DNA of 64,000 nucleotides from Phytopseudomonas dryadis (lineage in GTDB: Bacteria > Pseudomonadota > Gammaproteobacteria > Pseudomonadales > Pseudomonadaceae), in NCBI RefSeq assembly GCF_004327355.1, contig NZ_QJUM01000004.1, forward strand, positions 186,001 through 250,000, given 5' to 3'. Made by a program: the position numbers and the translations under genes. The notes beneath the pieces were generated by a model. That model searched no databases, was not told the origin of the DNA, and saw only the letters and a program-made list of their open reading frames with translations. Below, in pieces: positions 39,035 through 48,404 of this stretch (positions are counted from its first letter, which is position 1; each line of letters begins with the position of its first letter).

Positions 39035-39280
39035 ATGGCATTCACCCCGGAACTGGTCGCCGAACTGGAAATCCTCTCGCTGTTCAACCTGGACAACAGC
39101 CAGGAGGGGCTGAAAATCCACCACAACGCAGCGCCTTCGGCGATCGCCGCGACCCAGCGGCTGCACGAGAAAGGCCTGATCACCCTCAACGACGGCGGTT
39201 ACCTGACCAGCCTCGGCCGCGATGCCGCCGAGAATGCCCAGGGGCTGCTGACCATACTCACCGCCGCGCAACCCGCCTGA
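39035..39280 (+). CDS. TIGR02647-type small putative DNA-binding protein
   Basis: An 81-residue protein (FTPELVAELEILSLFNLD; LKIHHNAAPSAIAATQRLHEKGLIT; GYLTSLGRDAAENAQ). It matches my memory of the TIGR02647 family, a small winged-helix-like protein of gammaproteobacteria often found near cyaA in Pseudomonas. Role unknown. GGAG precedes the ATG. Confidence 0.75.
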   Translation: MAFTPELVAELEILSLFNLDNSQEGLKIHHNAAPSAIAATQRLHEKGLITLNDGGYLTSLGRDAAENAQGLLTILTAAQPA

Positions 39281-39425
39281 GCCGGATCGTCCCCCTCGCG
39301 CGCCCGCCATCGACGGGGCGCGCGACAGCGCCTGCGGGATCGCAATAACGTCACGCATGCCGGCGGTACTGCCCGCCATCGATGCCGACTGATAGTCTTG
39401 GCGCAATTCCCTGCCGAGCTCGAGC

Positions 39426-42272
39426 ATGAAGCGCCACCTGGAAATCCGCCCGGATATCGACGACGGCATCGACCGCAAGGTGCTGAGCCAGTTGCGGGCG
39501 CGCTTCATCAAGATCAATCACGGCCGCCTGGCCCGCGCCATGCTGGCCCTCTCGCCGCGCCAGCAACTGGCGTTGAAGCTGCTGCCACTGCTGTTCCACG
39601 TCAACCACCCGCTGCTGCCGGGTTATGTCTCGGGGCTGACGCCAGCCGGCCTCAGCGGCTTCGAGCCGGACGCCGGCCTGCTCGCCGAAGCCCAGCGCCT
39701 GACCCGCTCCTTCGCCTACAAGCCGAGCCGTGGCCGTGCCCCCGGGCCGATCCACGGCCTGTTCCTGATGGGCAGCCTGGGCACCGTGGCGCAGGCCGAG
39801 CAGAGCGACATGGACCTGTGGGTCTGTCATGCCGCGGACCTGGACAACCAGGCGCGCCACGAGCTGCGCAAGAAATGCGACCTGCTGCAGGCCTGGGCCG
39901 CGAGCCTGGGCGCCGAGGCGCACTTCTTCCTCATCGACCCGGAGCGCTTTCGCGAAGGCGACCGCGAAGCCCAGCTGACCTCCGACGACTGCGGCACCAC
40001 GCAACACTACCTGCTGCTCGACGAGTTCTACCGCACGGCGATCTGGCTCGGCGGCCGCACACCCCTGTGGTGGCTGGTGCCGGCCTATGAGGAACAGCGC
40101 TACCAGGCATTCACCGAGGTGCTGCTGAGCAAGCGCTTCATCCGCGCCGACGAGGTGCTCGACCTCGGCCACCTGGCCCACGTGCCCTCTGGCGAGTTCA
40201 TCGGCGCCGGCATGTGGCAGTTGTTCAAGGGTATCGAATCGCCGTTCAAGTCGGTGCTCAAGCTGCTCCTCACCGAGGTCTACGCCAGCGAGCACCCGCG
40301 GGTCGAGTGCCTGTCGCTGCGTTTCAAGCAGGCGGTGTACGACGGCCACCTGGATCTGGACGAACTCGACCCCTACATCGTCATCTACCGGCGCCTGGAG
40401 GAATACCTCGGCGCCCGTGGCGAAACCGAGCGCCTGGAGCTGGTGCGCCGCTGCCTGTATCTCAAGGTCAACAAGAAGATCAGCCGGCCGCCGCGCAACC
40501 GCAGCAAGAGCTGGCAACGCCTGCTCCTCGAGCGCCTGACCCGGCAATGGCAGTGGAACGAGCGCCAGCTGGCCATGCTCGACAGCCGCAGCCAATGGAA
40601 GGTACGCCAGGTCAGCGCCGAACGCCGCGCCCTGGTCAACGAGCTCAACTACAGCTACCGCTTTCTCTCGCTGTTCGCCCGTAGCCAGGCCAGCGATCAC
40701 AGCATCAGCAGTCGCGACCTCGGCATACTCGGCCGCCGCCTGTATGCCGCCTTCGAGCGCAAGGCCGGCAAGGTCGAATTCATCAACCCGGGCATCGCCC
40801 CGGACCTGGGCGAGGACACCCTGACCCTGGTGCATTGCCCCACGCCCCGGGAAAACCGCTGGGCGTTGTACAACGGCAGCCTCGGCGCCCAGGAATGGCC
40901 GGACTTCGCGCCGCTCAAGCGGGCCCGCGAACTGCTCGAGCTGCTCGCCTGGTGCCACCGCAACGGCGTGATCGACGCCGGTACGCGGCTGTCGCTGCAT
41001 CCCGGCAGCAGCGACCTCAGCGAGCAGGAGCTGAACAACCTGCGGATCTGCCTGCAGCAGGCGTTTCCCCTGCCCCTGAGCAGCGTGCCGGAGAGTGTCC
41101 TGCTGCGCGCCAGCCGACCGAGCCAGGTGCTGCTGCTGATCAACGTCGGTATCGACCCGCTGAAACAGCACAGCCAGATGAACGTGCACATGACCAGCGA
41201 CCGTACCGACGCCCTGGGTTACTCCGGCGTGCGCGAGAACCTGGTGCTGACCCTCGATCAGATCACCCTCAACAGCTGGAACGAGCTCATGGTCAGCCGT
41301 TACGACGGGGCCAACGCCCTGCTCGACTGCCTGAGCGACTTCCTCAACGCCCTGCCCGCCAGTGGCGAGCGGCCCAACCTGCACGTGCGCTGCTTCTGCC
41401 GCAATCGCGCCAGCGCCATCGCCGAACGGGTCGAAGAGCTGCTGCGCGATACCCTGGCCAGCCTCGATAGCGGTCGCCGCAGCCGCTACCTGCTGCAGAT
41501 CACCCAACGCTACCACCTGATCGACCTGGTCCCGGGGCAGGTCAGTCATGCCGCGCTGGACAACCTGCCGTCCCTGCTCGAATACCTCGCCCAGGAACGC
41601 CCGGAGTACCGGCCGCTGCAGCTCGACCGCAAGGTCCTGGAGGGCCAGGATCTGGCGCTGATCCTGGCCGAGGGCCGCCCGGCGTGCATCCAGGTGTTCT
41701 ACCGCCTGCACGAGAACAGCGGCATGGCCGAGATCACCGTGCTCGACGAGCACGATGCGGTATGGCGCCAGCAGGTCGCCTTCCATGACGAACAGAGCCT
41801 GCTGACGCCGCTGCAGCGTTTTCTGCAATCGCTGCTGTACCGCCGCAACGCCCTGCTGCCGCTGGACAACCCGCAGCCACCGACGCCCCTGGAAATCCTC
41901 TACTACCAGATACTGCCCGCCGCCCCCATGCGCGCCCAGCGCCTGGAACGGCGACCGCCGCCCATGGCCCTGGTCAGCCATCCGTTCTACGACGTGCAGG
42001 CCATCCTCGAGCCGGCCCATGGGCAGCGCGTGCATGTCACCCTGTACTGCAACCATCGGGAGTTTTCCGAACTGGAGTACGGCGAGGATCTGTTCAGCAC
42101 CGTGGCCCGCCACATCCTGGCCCAGCGTCGCGACGGCGAGCGCTACCCCTTCTACATCACCGACCTGGATCTCTCGGCGCTACTGGGCGACGGCCAGCCA
42201 CAGGTCGTTCATTACCTGCGCCACAAGAGCAGGCTGGAAGCAGCGCTCAACCAGGCGCTGCTACAGGCCTGA
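39426..42272 (+). CDS. cyaA: Class I adenylate cyclase
   Basis: CyaA makes cAMP, which in Pseudomonas acts through Vfr. The 948-residue protein has the nucleotidyltransferase motif GSLG (Ser117) followed by DMD (Asp128, Asp130) in its N-terminal catalytic domain and a long regulatory C-terminal region ending LRHKSRLEAALNQALLQA. The start MKRHLEIRPDIDDGIDRKVL is typical. It is a single gene, followed by the sigma/FecR/receptor locus. Confidence 0.94.
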   Translation: MKRHLEIRPDIDDGIDRKVLSQLRARFIKINHGRLARAMLALSPRQQLALKLLPLLFHVNHPLLPGYVSGLTPAGLSGFEPDAGLLAEAQRLTRSFAYKPSRGRAPGPIHGLFLMGSLGTVAQAEQSDMDLWVCHAADLDNQARHELRKKCDLLQAWAASLGAEAHFFLIDPERFREGDREAQLTSDDCGTTQHYLLLDEFYRTAIWLGGRTPLWWLVPAYEEQRYQAFTEVLLSKRFIRADEVLDLGHLAHVPSGEFIGAGMWQLFKGIESPFKSVLKLLLTEVYASEHPRVECLSLRFKQAVYDGHLDLDELDPYIVIYRRLEEYLGARGETERLELVRRCLYLKVNKKISRPPRNRSKSWQRLLLERLTRQWQWNERQLAMLDSRSQWKVRQVSAERRALVNELNYSYRFLSLFARSQASDHSISSRDLGILGRRLYAAFERKAGKVEFINPGIAPDLGEDTLTLVHCPTPRENRWALYNGSLGAQEWPDFAPLKRARELLELLAWCHRNGVIDAGTRLSLHPGSSDLSEQELNNLRICLQQAFPLPLSSVPESVLLRASRPSQVLLLINVGIDPLKQHSQMNVHMTSDRTDALGYSGVRENLVLTLDQITLNSWNELMVSRYDGANALLDCLSDFLNALPASGERPNLHVRCFCRNRASAIAERVEELLRDTLASLDSGRRSRYLLQITQRYHLIDLVPGQVSHAALDNLPSLLEYLAQERPEYRPLQLDRKVLEGQDLALILAEGRPACIQVFYRLHENSGMAEITVLDEHDAVWRQQVAFHDEQSLLTPLQRFLQSLLYRRNALLPLDNPQPPTPLEILYYQILPAAPMRAQRLERRPPPMALVSHPFYDVQAILEPAHGQRVHVTLYCNHREFSELEYGEDLFSTVARHILAQRRDGERYPFYITDLDLSALLGDGQPQVVHYLRHKSRLEAALNQALLQA

Positions 42273-42288
42273 ACAGCACGCGCAACAT

Positions 42289-42318
42289 TTGATAATGATT
42301 ATCAACAAGCGCTAAGAT
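42289..42318 (+). promoter_or_regulatory. Fur-like palindrome overlapping a promoter, sigma gene A
   Basis: TTGATAAT-G-ATTATCAA (42289-42305) is a perfect palindrome close to the Fur box core GATAATGATWATC. The same bases give a -35-like TTGATA, with TAAGAT (42313-42318) 18 bases on as the -10. Repression by Fur with iron is therefore likely. Confidence 0.8.
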
Positions 42319-42362
42319 AGCGCACACCCCAAGGGGTCGTCCCATACCCGCAGTCATCGGTA

Positions 42363-42881
42363 GTGGCAGTCGTGCCCGAACACAGCGACAACCTCGAACT
42401 CTATCTCGCCCATCGCGCCGCCCTGGTGGACTACGCCGCACCCATCGTCGGCTGCCGCGCCCAGGCCGAGGACGTGGTCCAGGAAGCCTGGCTGCGCTTC
42501 AACCGCAGAAGCCCGCATAACCAGCCCCTGAGCCAACCGGTCGGCTATCTGTACCGTATCGTGCGCAACCTGGCGCTCGACCTGAATCGCCGCCTGACCC
42601 TGGAAAAATGCCAGCCAGACGGCGACCAGATGCTCGACGAGCTCGCCGCACCGACCCCCTCGCCGGAGCGCGAAGCGCTCTATCGGGACGAGTTGCGGGT
42701 TCTGCAGGAGGCGCTCGCACAACTGCCCGAACGCACCCGCAGCGCCTTCCACATGCACCGTCTGCTTGGGCTGACCTTCCAGGACATCGCCGCACGGCTC
42801 GGCATCTCCGTCAGCCTCGCCCATCAACTGGTCAGGGATGCCCTGACCCACTGCGCGGAGCAATTGGGCGATGACGACTGA
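42363..42881 (+). CDS. FecI-type ECF sigma factor, cassette A
   Basis: A 172-residue ECF sigma factor. Region 2 (LYLAHRAALVDYAAPIVGCRAQAEDVVQEAWLRF) and region 4 (LAQLPERTRSAFHMHRLLGLTFQDIAARLGISVSLAHQLV) are both present. It is about 60-70 percent similar by eye to the cassette B sigma factor. Start codon GTG, with another in-frame GTG three codons later; ribosome binding site weak. It is expected to direct transcription of the receptor gene downstream when its FecR partner is activated. Confidence 0.9.
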   Translation: MAVVPEHSDNLELYLAHRAALVDYAAPIVGCRAQAEDVVQEAWLRFNRRSPHNQPLSQPVGYLYRIVRNLALDLNRRLTLEKCQPDGDQMLDELAAPTPSPEREALYRDELRVLQEALAQLPERTRSAFHMHRLLGLTFQDIAARLGISVSLAHQLVRDALTHCAEQLGDDD

Positions 42882-43045
42882 ATGCACACAGCGCCTCCCG
42901 CACCCGGCCACGCCTTACCCGACAGGGTCGATATCTGGAAGAATGCGCTTTTCGGCTCCAGCGAAAACCGGGCAGACGGAACCGGGACAACGCCGTTCGC
43001 CATTTTGCCCCGAGCCTTCGCGACTCTTCTACGGGAAACCTTCTG

Positions 43046-44065
43046 TTGCCAGATCCTAGACCCACCTCGTCCGCCAGCCAGGATCAGCCCGGCATGCCGC
43101 GGCTGAGCGGCGATCCCGTCTGGGAAGCGGCGCTGGACTGGCTGCTGCGTCTCTCGGCGGAACCGGACAACGCCGAACTGCGCGCGGCCCTGGCCGCCTG
43201 GCTGGCGCAGAGCGACGCGCATGCGTGCGCCTATCGCAAGGCGGAAAAAGTCTGGCGCATGACCGCCGACATCAAGCTCGCGCACACGGCGCCGGCCCCA
43301 ACCCCGCCTGTACCGAGTCTTGTCCGCTCGCCCTCGCGCGGAAACCGCCGAGCCTGGCGCGCCCTCGCTGGTGGCGCCCTCGCCGCCTGCCTGGCCCTAG
43401 CGATTTTCCCCGACTGGCAAAGCCTCGCGGCGGACCATGCCAGTGCCGTGGGCGAACACCGGCAGGTCGCCCTCGCAGAGGGCAGCCTGATCGACCTGGA
43501 CAGCGACAGCGCCATCGACGTACACCTCACAGATAGCAGCCGCGAGGTGACACTGCTGAAAGGACAGGCGTTCTTCAGCGTCAGCCATGATCCGCACCGC
43601 CCCTTCAAGGTTCGCACGGGCGATATCCAGGTCACCGTCACCGGTACCGCGTTCGATGTCAGCCTGGCTTCGCGCGACATCAGCGTGGCCGTGCAGAGCG
43701 GCTCGGTCCAGGTCCGCGACCTGCGCCAGCCCGAGGCGGTCGCCGAACTGCGGCCCGGGGAACGCATCCGCTACCGACGCGACACGGCGCACGCGCAACG
43801 CGACACACTGCCGCTCAACCAGATTGCCGCATGGCGACAGTGGCAGTTGCTGATCGACGACCGTCCTCTCGCCGAGGTGATCGACGAACTGCGCCGCTAC
43901 CAGCCCGGGCTCATCCTGCTGAACGACGAAGCCCTGGCCTCGCGGCGCATCACCGCCAGCCTCGACCTGCGCGCGCCCCACACGGCTCTGCAAGTGGCCA
44001 TCGAGCCCCTGGGCGGCAGGTTGCGCAGCTGGGGTCCCTACCTGCTGATCGTTTCGGGGCGCTGA
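43046..44065 (+). CDS. FecR-type anti-sigma/sigma-regulator, cassette A
   Basis: A 339-residue inner-membrane regulator. A cytoplasmic sigma-binding domain (DWLLRLSAEPDNAELRAALAAWL; AYRKAEKVWRMT) precedes a membrane helix (about 103-121) and a periplasmic FecR domain (LAEGSLIDLDSDSAIDV; VTVTGTAFDVSL; ELRPGERIRYRR) plus a secretin/TonB-like STN end that contacts the receptor. The likely start is TTG 43046 (MPDPRP, like MPEDPL of the paralogue); ATG 43094 is an alternative. It lies 164 bases after its sigma gene, unlike cassette B where the two overlap. Confidence 0.85.
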   Translation: MPDPRPTSSASQDQPGMPRLSGDPVWEAALDWLLRLSAEPDNAELRAALAAWLAQSDAHACAYRKAEKVWRMTADIKLAHTAPAPTPPVPSLVRSPSRGNRRAWRALAGGALAACLALAIFPDWQSLAADHASAVGEHRQVALAEGSLIDLDSDSAIDVHLTDSSREVTLLKGQAFFSVSHDPHRPFKVRTGDIQVTVTGTAFDVSLASRDISVAVQSGSVQVRDLRQPEAVAELRPGERIRYRRDTAHAQRDTLPLNQIAAWRQWQLLIDDRPLAEVIDELRRYQPGLILLNDEALASRRITASLDLRAPHTALQVAIEPLGGRLRSWGPYLLIVSGR

Positions 44066-44131
44066 CCCCGCGCCCCCGGATACCTGCCTGTCCGCTCTTT
44101 CAGGGGTGGCGGGCATGCCTGGAGAAATATT

Positions 44132-44170
44132 TCACGATCTTCTGGAAATAGCGCTCCCCCGTTCGTTATT
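44132..44170 (+). promoter_or_regulatory. Putative ECF promoter of receptor gene A
   Basis: TTCTGGAAAT, 14 bases, then CGTTATT (44164-44170), 76 bases before the receptor ATG. The same arrangement (TTCTGAAAAT, 14 bases, CGTCATT) precedes receptor gene B. GGAAAT and a CGT-type -10 fit FecI-group promoters. Confidence 0.6.
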
Positions 44171-44246
44171 TGCTCATCGAAAGAGACTGATATCGATTTG
44201 CATTCATTGGCGCACCCCTTTGTGCGCCCCATCCGGGGATCCAACC

Positions 44247-47066
44247 ATGACGACCAAAGCGCTTCCGCCGCGTACACCTTTGCGACGCCTGCTGAAAGGC
44301 TCCAGCCTGTTGCTGCTGCTGGGCCTGCCCACCCTGAGCAGCGCGGCCGAACCGGCCACCAGCGCCCCGGCGTCGGCCCATGAAACCGTCCGCGATTACG
44401 ATATTCCCGCCCAACCGCTTTCCAGCGCCCTGCTCGCCTTCGGCCAGCAGTCCGGCCTGCAGATCAGCGTCGACAGCCAGATTCTCGCGGGCCACCAGGC
44501 CCCCCGCATACAGGGTGCCCTCAACACCGAGCAGGTCTTGAGCCGGCTACTGGCGGGCAGCGATATCGTCTGGCGTTATACGGCGCACAATGCCCTGCTG
44601 CTGGAAGGCGCGGCGCAAGCGCCCTCCTCCGGCGTCCTGCAACTCGAGGGCACCCAGGTGCGTGGCCAGGCCATGCTGTACCAGGGCGAAACCGTCATCG
44701 GGCGCAGGACCATCGAAGCCCTGCCGGCCGGCAATGGCGACATCACCAGCCTGCTGAAAACCCACCCCAACGTGCAGTTCAACGACAACCAGTTGAGCAG
44801 CAAGACGCCCGGCGAGATCGATCCGGCCGATATCAGCATCAACGGCGCCAAATACTGGCAGAACCTGTTCCTGGTCGATGGCATGAGCATGAACAATGAC
44901 ATCGACCCGGTAGCGAGCAATGCAACCAGCATGACCGACGTGCCCGGGCGCAGCCAGGGCCTGGCGCTGGACAGCGACTTGCTGGAGGAAATCAAGGTTC
45001 TCGACAGCAACGTGCCGGCGGCCTATGGCGGCTTCAACGGTGGCGTGGTGGAAGCCAACACGCGCAAGCCGAGCAAGCAGTTACACGGCAAGGTATCCGT
45101 ACAAATGGCGCGCTCCGAATGGACGCAATACCATATCGACGACAGCCAGGAAGAAGATTTCGAAAACTCCACCAACGCGTCGAACCAACCTGAATTCGAA
45201 AAGCTGATCACCCGGGCCACGCTCGAGGGCCACTTGACCGAGAATTTCGGCCTGCTGGCCAACTTCTCGCGCAAGACGTCGGAAATCCCTCTCAAGGGAT
45301 ACAACCCCAGCACCTACACCGACCCCGTAGACGGCATGGACAAGAATCAGGAACGGCGGATCGACAACTATTTCCTCAAAGGGGTCTGGAAAGCATCGGA
45401 TAACCTCGATATCGATTTCAGCCTGACCCATGCGCCACAAACCAACCGCTACTTCATCACCAACAGCAAGGACTCCATGGTCGACATCGACTCCGGTGGA
45501 GACATGGCCGCCTTGCGGGTCAACTGGCAAACGGCCTATGCCCGCCTGAGCCATTCCTTCTCGTGGAGCCGCCTGGAAAACTCCCGGGACAGCGAGAAAA
45601 ACTATTACAAAGGCTGGCGCTGGTCGGAAACCACCAACTGGAGCGCCTCCACCCCCTCCACGATATTGGCCTCGGAAGGCAGCTACGGCGACATCGAACA
45701 GCGCCAGACCCGTTACGGCTACACACTCAATGCCGACTGGAACAGCTTCCACTTGCTGGGCAGCGAACACCAAGTACAGACAGGCCTGGAGTTGAACAAG
45801 CAGAACGCTTATTACGAGCGCCTGGAAAGCTTCAGCTACGGTAGCCTCCTCACAGGCGCCAGCGCCTGCACCGAGAACGAATGGTGCTCGGTCGGTTACA
45901 CCCCCCAGTTCGGCACCGACGCACAGGCATTCCGGCGCCAGTACACCTACGATGCCGGCAAGATCGAAATCGATAGTGAATCCTGGAGCGTCTACCTGCA
46001 GGATGAAATCACCCTCGGCAAATTGACCCTGCGCCCCGGTTTGCGCCTGGATGGCGACGACTACATGGATAAGGAGACCCTGGCACCCCGTTTCGCCTTC
46101 GAATATGACTTCTTCGGCAACGGACAAACCCGTCTGATCGGCGGGGTCAACCGCTACTACGGACGCAACCTGTTCGCCTACCGCCTCAACGATGGCCGCG
46201 CCACGCTGGAGTCCTACCGGGCCCGAACCATCAGCAATGGCATCGTCGGCGATTGGGGCGCGCCTGTCAGATCGGTCAACTCGACCAAATTCAGTCAGCT
46301 GGACATTCCCTACGACGACGAGCTGACCCTGGGCCTCAGCCATATCCAGTGGGACACCGAGTTTGCGGTCAAATACGTCAACCGCAAGGGCCGCGACCAG
46401 ATCATCCGTACCCAGGGACGCTATCTGGGTCAGCCCTCCACAGACCTGACCGAGCTGACCAACAACTATTACACCTATACCAATCGTGGCGAAAGCGAAA
46501 CGGATGTCTACACCTTCACCCTGACCCCACTACAGGAACTGAACCTGTGGGGAACACGTACCAGCGGCCAGTTGGCCGTGGACTGGACCGACGTCACCAG
46601 CTCACATACCGACTACGCCACCAGCGTCAGCGAAACACTGTTGCTGGATCCCATCATTCAGTACGAGGGCAAATTCATACGCTATTCCGAGCGTCCGGCG
46701 AACAACTTCAACCGCCCCTGGACCCTTCGCCTCACGACCATTACCGAGATACCATGGTGGAATCTGACCTGGAGTAATTTCCTGCGCCACCGGGACGGCT
46801 ACCGGCGTATCGCGGATACCGGCGATAACATCAATTACCAGGGCACCCCTGTCGATGTCTGGGCAGAGCAGTCCTACGGCTCGTCGTTGGTCTGGGATAC
46901 CCGGCTGGCATGGGCGCTCCCCCTCGGCGGCAGCCAGGCAGCTTTCGTCAATTTGGATGTGAGCAATCTGCTGGACAAGGTCGTGGTGAACAACCTGAGC
47001 AGCAGCGATATCCCCACCTACGAAGTAGGCCGCCAGTTCATGGTGGAAATTGGCTACCGCTTTTGA
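44247..47066 (+). CDS. TonB-dependent receptor with STN signalling domain, cassette A
   Basis: A 939-residue outer-membrane receptor. A signal peptide (to about residue 33) is followed by an STN domain (about 50-115, YDIPAQPLSSALLAFGQQSGL), a short TonB-box region, a plug (NGDITSLLKTHPNVQF; GEIDPADISINGAKYWQN) and a 22-strand barrel ending in IGYRF. A Cys pair in one loop (ACTENEWC) has a counterpart in cassette B. The STN domain means that ligand binding signals to FecR. The ligand is not known; it is closer to receptor B than to any siderophore receptor I can name. Confidence 0.9.
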   Translation: MTTKALPPRTPLRRLLKGSSLLLLLGLPTLSSAAEPATSAPASAHETVRDYDIPAQPLSSALLAFGQQSGLQISVDSQILAGHQAPRIQGALNTEQVLSRLLAGSDIVWRYTAHNALLLEGAAQAPSSGVLQLEGTQVRGQAMLYQGETVIGRRTIEALPAGNGDITSLLKTHPNVQFNDNQLSSKTPGEIDPADISINGAKYWQNLFLVDGMSMNNDIDPVASNATSMTDVPGRSQGLALDSDLLEEIKVLDSNVPAAYGGFNGGVVEANTRKPSKQLHGKVSVQMARSEWTQYHIDDSQEEDFENSTNASNQPEFEKLITRATLEGHLTENFGLLANFSRKTSEIPLKGYNPSTYTDPVDGMDKNQERRIDNYFLKGVWKASDNLDIDFSLTHAPQTNRYFITNSKDSMVDIDSGGDMAALRVNWQTAYARLSHSFSWSRLENSRDSEKNYYKGWRWSETTNWSASTPSTILASEGSYGDIEQRQTRYGYTLNADWNSFHLLGSEHQVQTGLELNKQNAYYERLESFSYGSLLTGASACTENEWCSVGYTPQFGTDAQAFRRQYTYDAGKIEIDSESWSVYLQDEITLGKLTLRPGLRLDGDDYMDKETLAPRFAFEYDFFGNGQTRLIGGVNRYYGRNLFAYRLNDGRATLESYRARTISNGIVGDWGAPVRSVNSTKFSQLDIPYDDELTLGLSHIQWDTEFAVKYVNRKGRDQIIRTQGRYLGQPSTDLTELTNNYYTYTNRGESETDVYTFTLTPLQELNLWGTRTSGQLAVDWTDVTSSHTDYATSVSETLLLDPIIQYEGKFIRYSERPANNFNRPWTLRLTTITEIPWWNLTWSNFLRHRDGYRRIADTGDNINYQGTPVDVWAEQSYGSSLVWDTRLAWALPLGGSQAAFVNLDVSNLLDKVVVNNLSSSDIPTYEVGRQFMVEIGYRF

Positions 47067-48256
47067 TCCCGACCCTTGTTGCGCAGGCTGGCACCGAGCC
47101 GGGCGCACCCTGGAGTTACCGCACGACAAGGTACATCGGCAACCTGCTCCTCATCCTGCTGCTGATCGCCGCACCCTGGTCAGCCGGTGCCCAGGCCGAC
47201 GACTGCCGGCAACGCCTGGCCGCCGAATCGCTGGGCGAAAGCGACCACGCCTGCCTGCGCCTGGTCTACAGCCAGCCGCCGCAACACTGGCCGGCGCCCC
47301 ATGTCGATGCCGACGTGGCCTGGCAGGAGCTCGGGCCGCTACCGGAGCGTGCGCCGTCGCCGGCCGGCAACCCGTTCAGCGAAGTCAGGGCCGCGCTGGG
47401 CGAAAAGCTGTTCTTCGATCCGCGCCTGTCGCGTTCCGGGCAGATCGCCTGCGCCTCCTGCCACGAACCGGACCTGGCCTTCGCCGACGGCCGCCGGGTG
47501 TCCTTCGGCCACGACCGCGCCGCAGGCCGGCGCAACGCGCCCAGCGTGGTGATGAGCGGCTTCAGCCAGGCGCTGTTCTGGGATGGCCGGGCAGCGAGCC
47601 TGGAAGCCCAGGCGTCGATGCCGGTGGCCGATCCGCTGGAAATGGCCTTCAGCATGGATGAACTGGTCGAGCGCCTGCGCACCAGCGGAGACTATCCCGG
47701 CCTGTTCGCCGAAGCCTTCGCGAAGCGCCCTCTGGACGCCGGGCAGATAGCCGCCGCCCTGGCCACCTACCAACGCAGCCTGGTAAGGGTCGCACGCAAT
47801 ACCCGCTTCGAACGCTTCCTGCACGGGCGCCACGAGCAGCTCAGCGACCGGCAACTGCACGGCCTGCACCTGTTCCGCACCCGGGCGCGCTGCATGAACT
47901 GCCACTTCGGCCCGTCATTGAGCGACGATCGCTTCCATAACGCCGGCATGACCTACTACGGTCGCCAGTATCAGGATCTCGGCCGTTACGAAGTGACAGG
48001 CGAGGCGGAGGATGTCGGACGCTTCCGCACCCCGTCGCTGCGACTGGTCAGCCGTACCGGTCCCTGGCTCCACAACGGCCTGTTCGCCGACCTGATGGGC
48101 GTGCTGAACGTCTACAACGCCGGCATGCCACGCCCCCTGCCTGCTCCCGGCATGGAGAAGGATCCGCTGTTCCCGCGCACGTCTGAACGTTTCCAGGCAC
48201 TCGGCCTGAATGGCGATGAGTTGCTCGCCTTGCGGGCTTTCCTCGAGACGTTGTGA
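47063..48256 (+). CDS. Di-haem cytochrome c peroxidase / MauG-family protein
   Basis: A 397-residue exported protein with two c-haem sites, CASCH (Cys130, Cys133, His134) and CMNCH (Cys277, Cys280, His281). The CCP/MauG fold shows in FFDPRLSRSGQIACASC, LFWDGRAASLEAQA and RFRTPSLRLVSRTGPWLHNG. A signal segment (NLLLILLLIAAPWSAGAQA) lies after a 25-residue lead. No ATG fits; the best start is TTG 47063, overlapping the receptor stop (TTTTGA), so it is probably translated by coupling. Whether the high-potential haem has a Met or Tyr ligand cannot be settled by eye. Confidence 0.87.
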   Translation: MIPTLVAQAGTEPGAPWSYRTTRYIGNLLLILLLIAAPWSAGAQADDCRQRLAAESLGESDHACLRLVYSQPPQHWPAPHVDADVAWQELGPLPERAPSPAGNPFSEVRAALGEKLFFDPRLSRSGQIACASCHEPDLAFADGRRVSFGHDRAAGRRNAPSVVMSGFSQALFWDGRAASLEAQASMPVADPLEMAFSMDELVERLRTSGDYPGLFAEAFAKRPLDAGQIAAALATYQRSLVRVARNTRFERFLHGRHEQLSDRQLHGLHLFRTRARCMNCHFGPSLSDDRFHNAGMTYYGRQYQDLGRYEVTGEAEDVGRFRTPSLRLVSRTGPWLHNGLFADLMGVLNVYNAGMPRPLPAPGMEKDPLFPRTSERFQALGLNGDELLALRAFLETL

Positions 48257-48339
48257 TGGCCGGATCGGCGGGAGGATCGCCTCCAGGCCCCCGCGCGCGC
48301 CCCGTTCAGCCGATCGCGGGAGGCATACGCCAGACAAAT

Positions 48340-48360
48340 TTGATAACAATTCTCATTTCA
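48340..48360 (+). promoter_or_regulatory. Fur-like site before sigma gene B
   Basis: TTGATAACAATTCTCATTTC resembles a Fur box (GATAACAATTCTCATT against GATAATGATAATCATT) but is less symmetric than the site before sigma gene A. TTGATA again serves as a possible -35, with an A+T-rich -10 near 48363-48370. Confidence 0.6.
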
Positions 48361-48404
48361 TAGCAAAATAGATCCAAAGCCCAGGAACGCCTCGTATCCG
48401 GGCT

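Noticed and set aside
39351..42113. 920-codon ORF opposite cyaA
   Set aside because: cyaA is clearly the coding strand (GSLG/DMD catalytic motif); the antisense frame is a composition artefact.
42871..43106. Short ORFs between sigma A and FecR A as small peptides
   Set aside because: No ribosome binding site, no family likeness, and composition like a shadow frame; no counterpart in cassette B.
42363..48256. Methanobactin-type (mbn) operon
   Set aside because: Sigma, FecR, TonB receptor and a MauG-like gene fit in outline, but there is no precursor peptide, MbnB/MbnC or MbnP gene nearby.
48257..48339. A small gene between the di-haem protein and sigma B
   Set aside because: The spacer is short, has no open frame with a start signal, and is explained by a promoter and Fur-like site.
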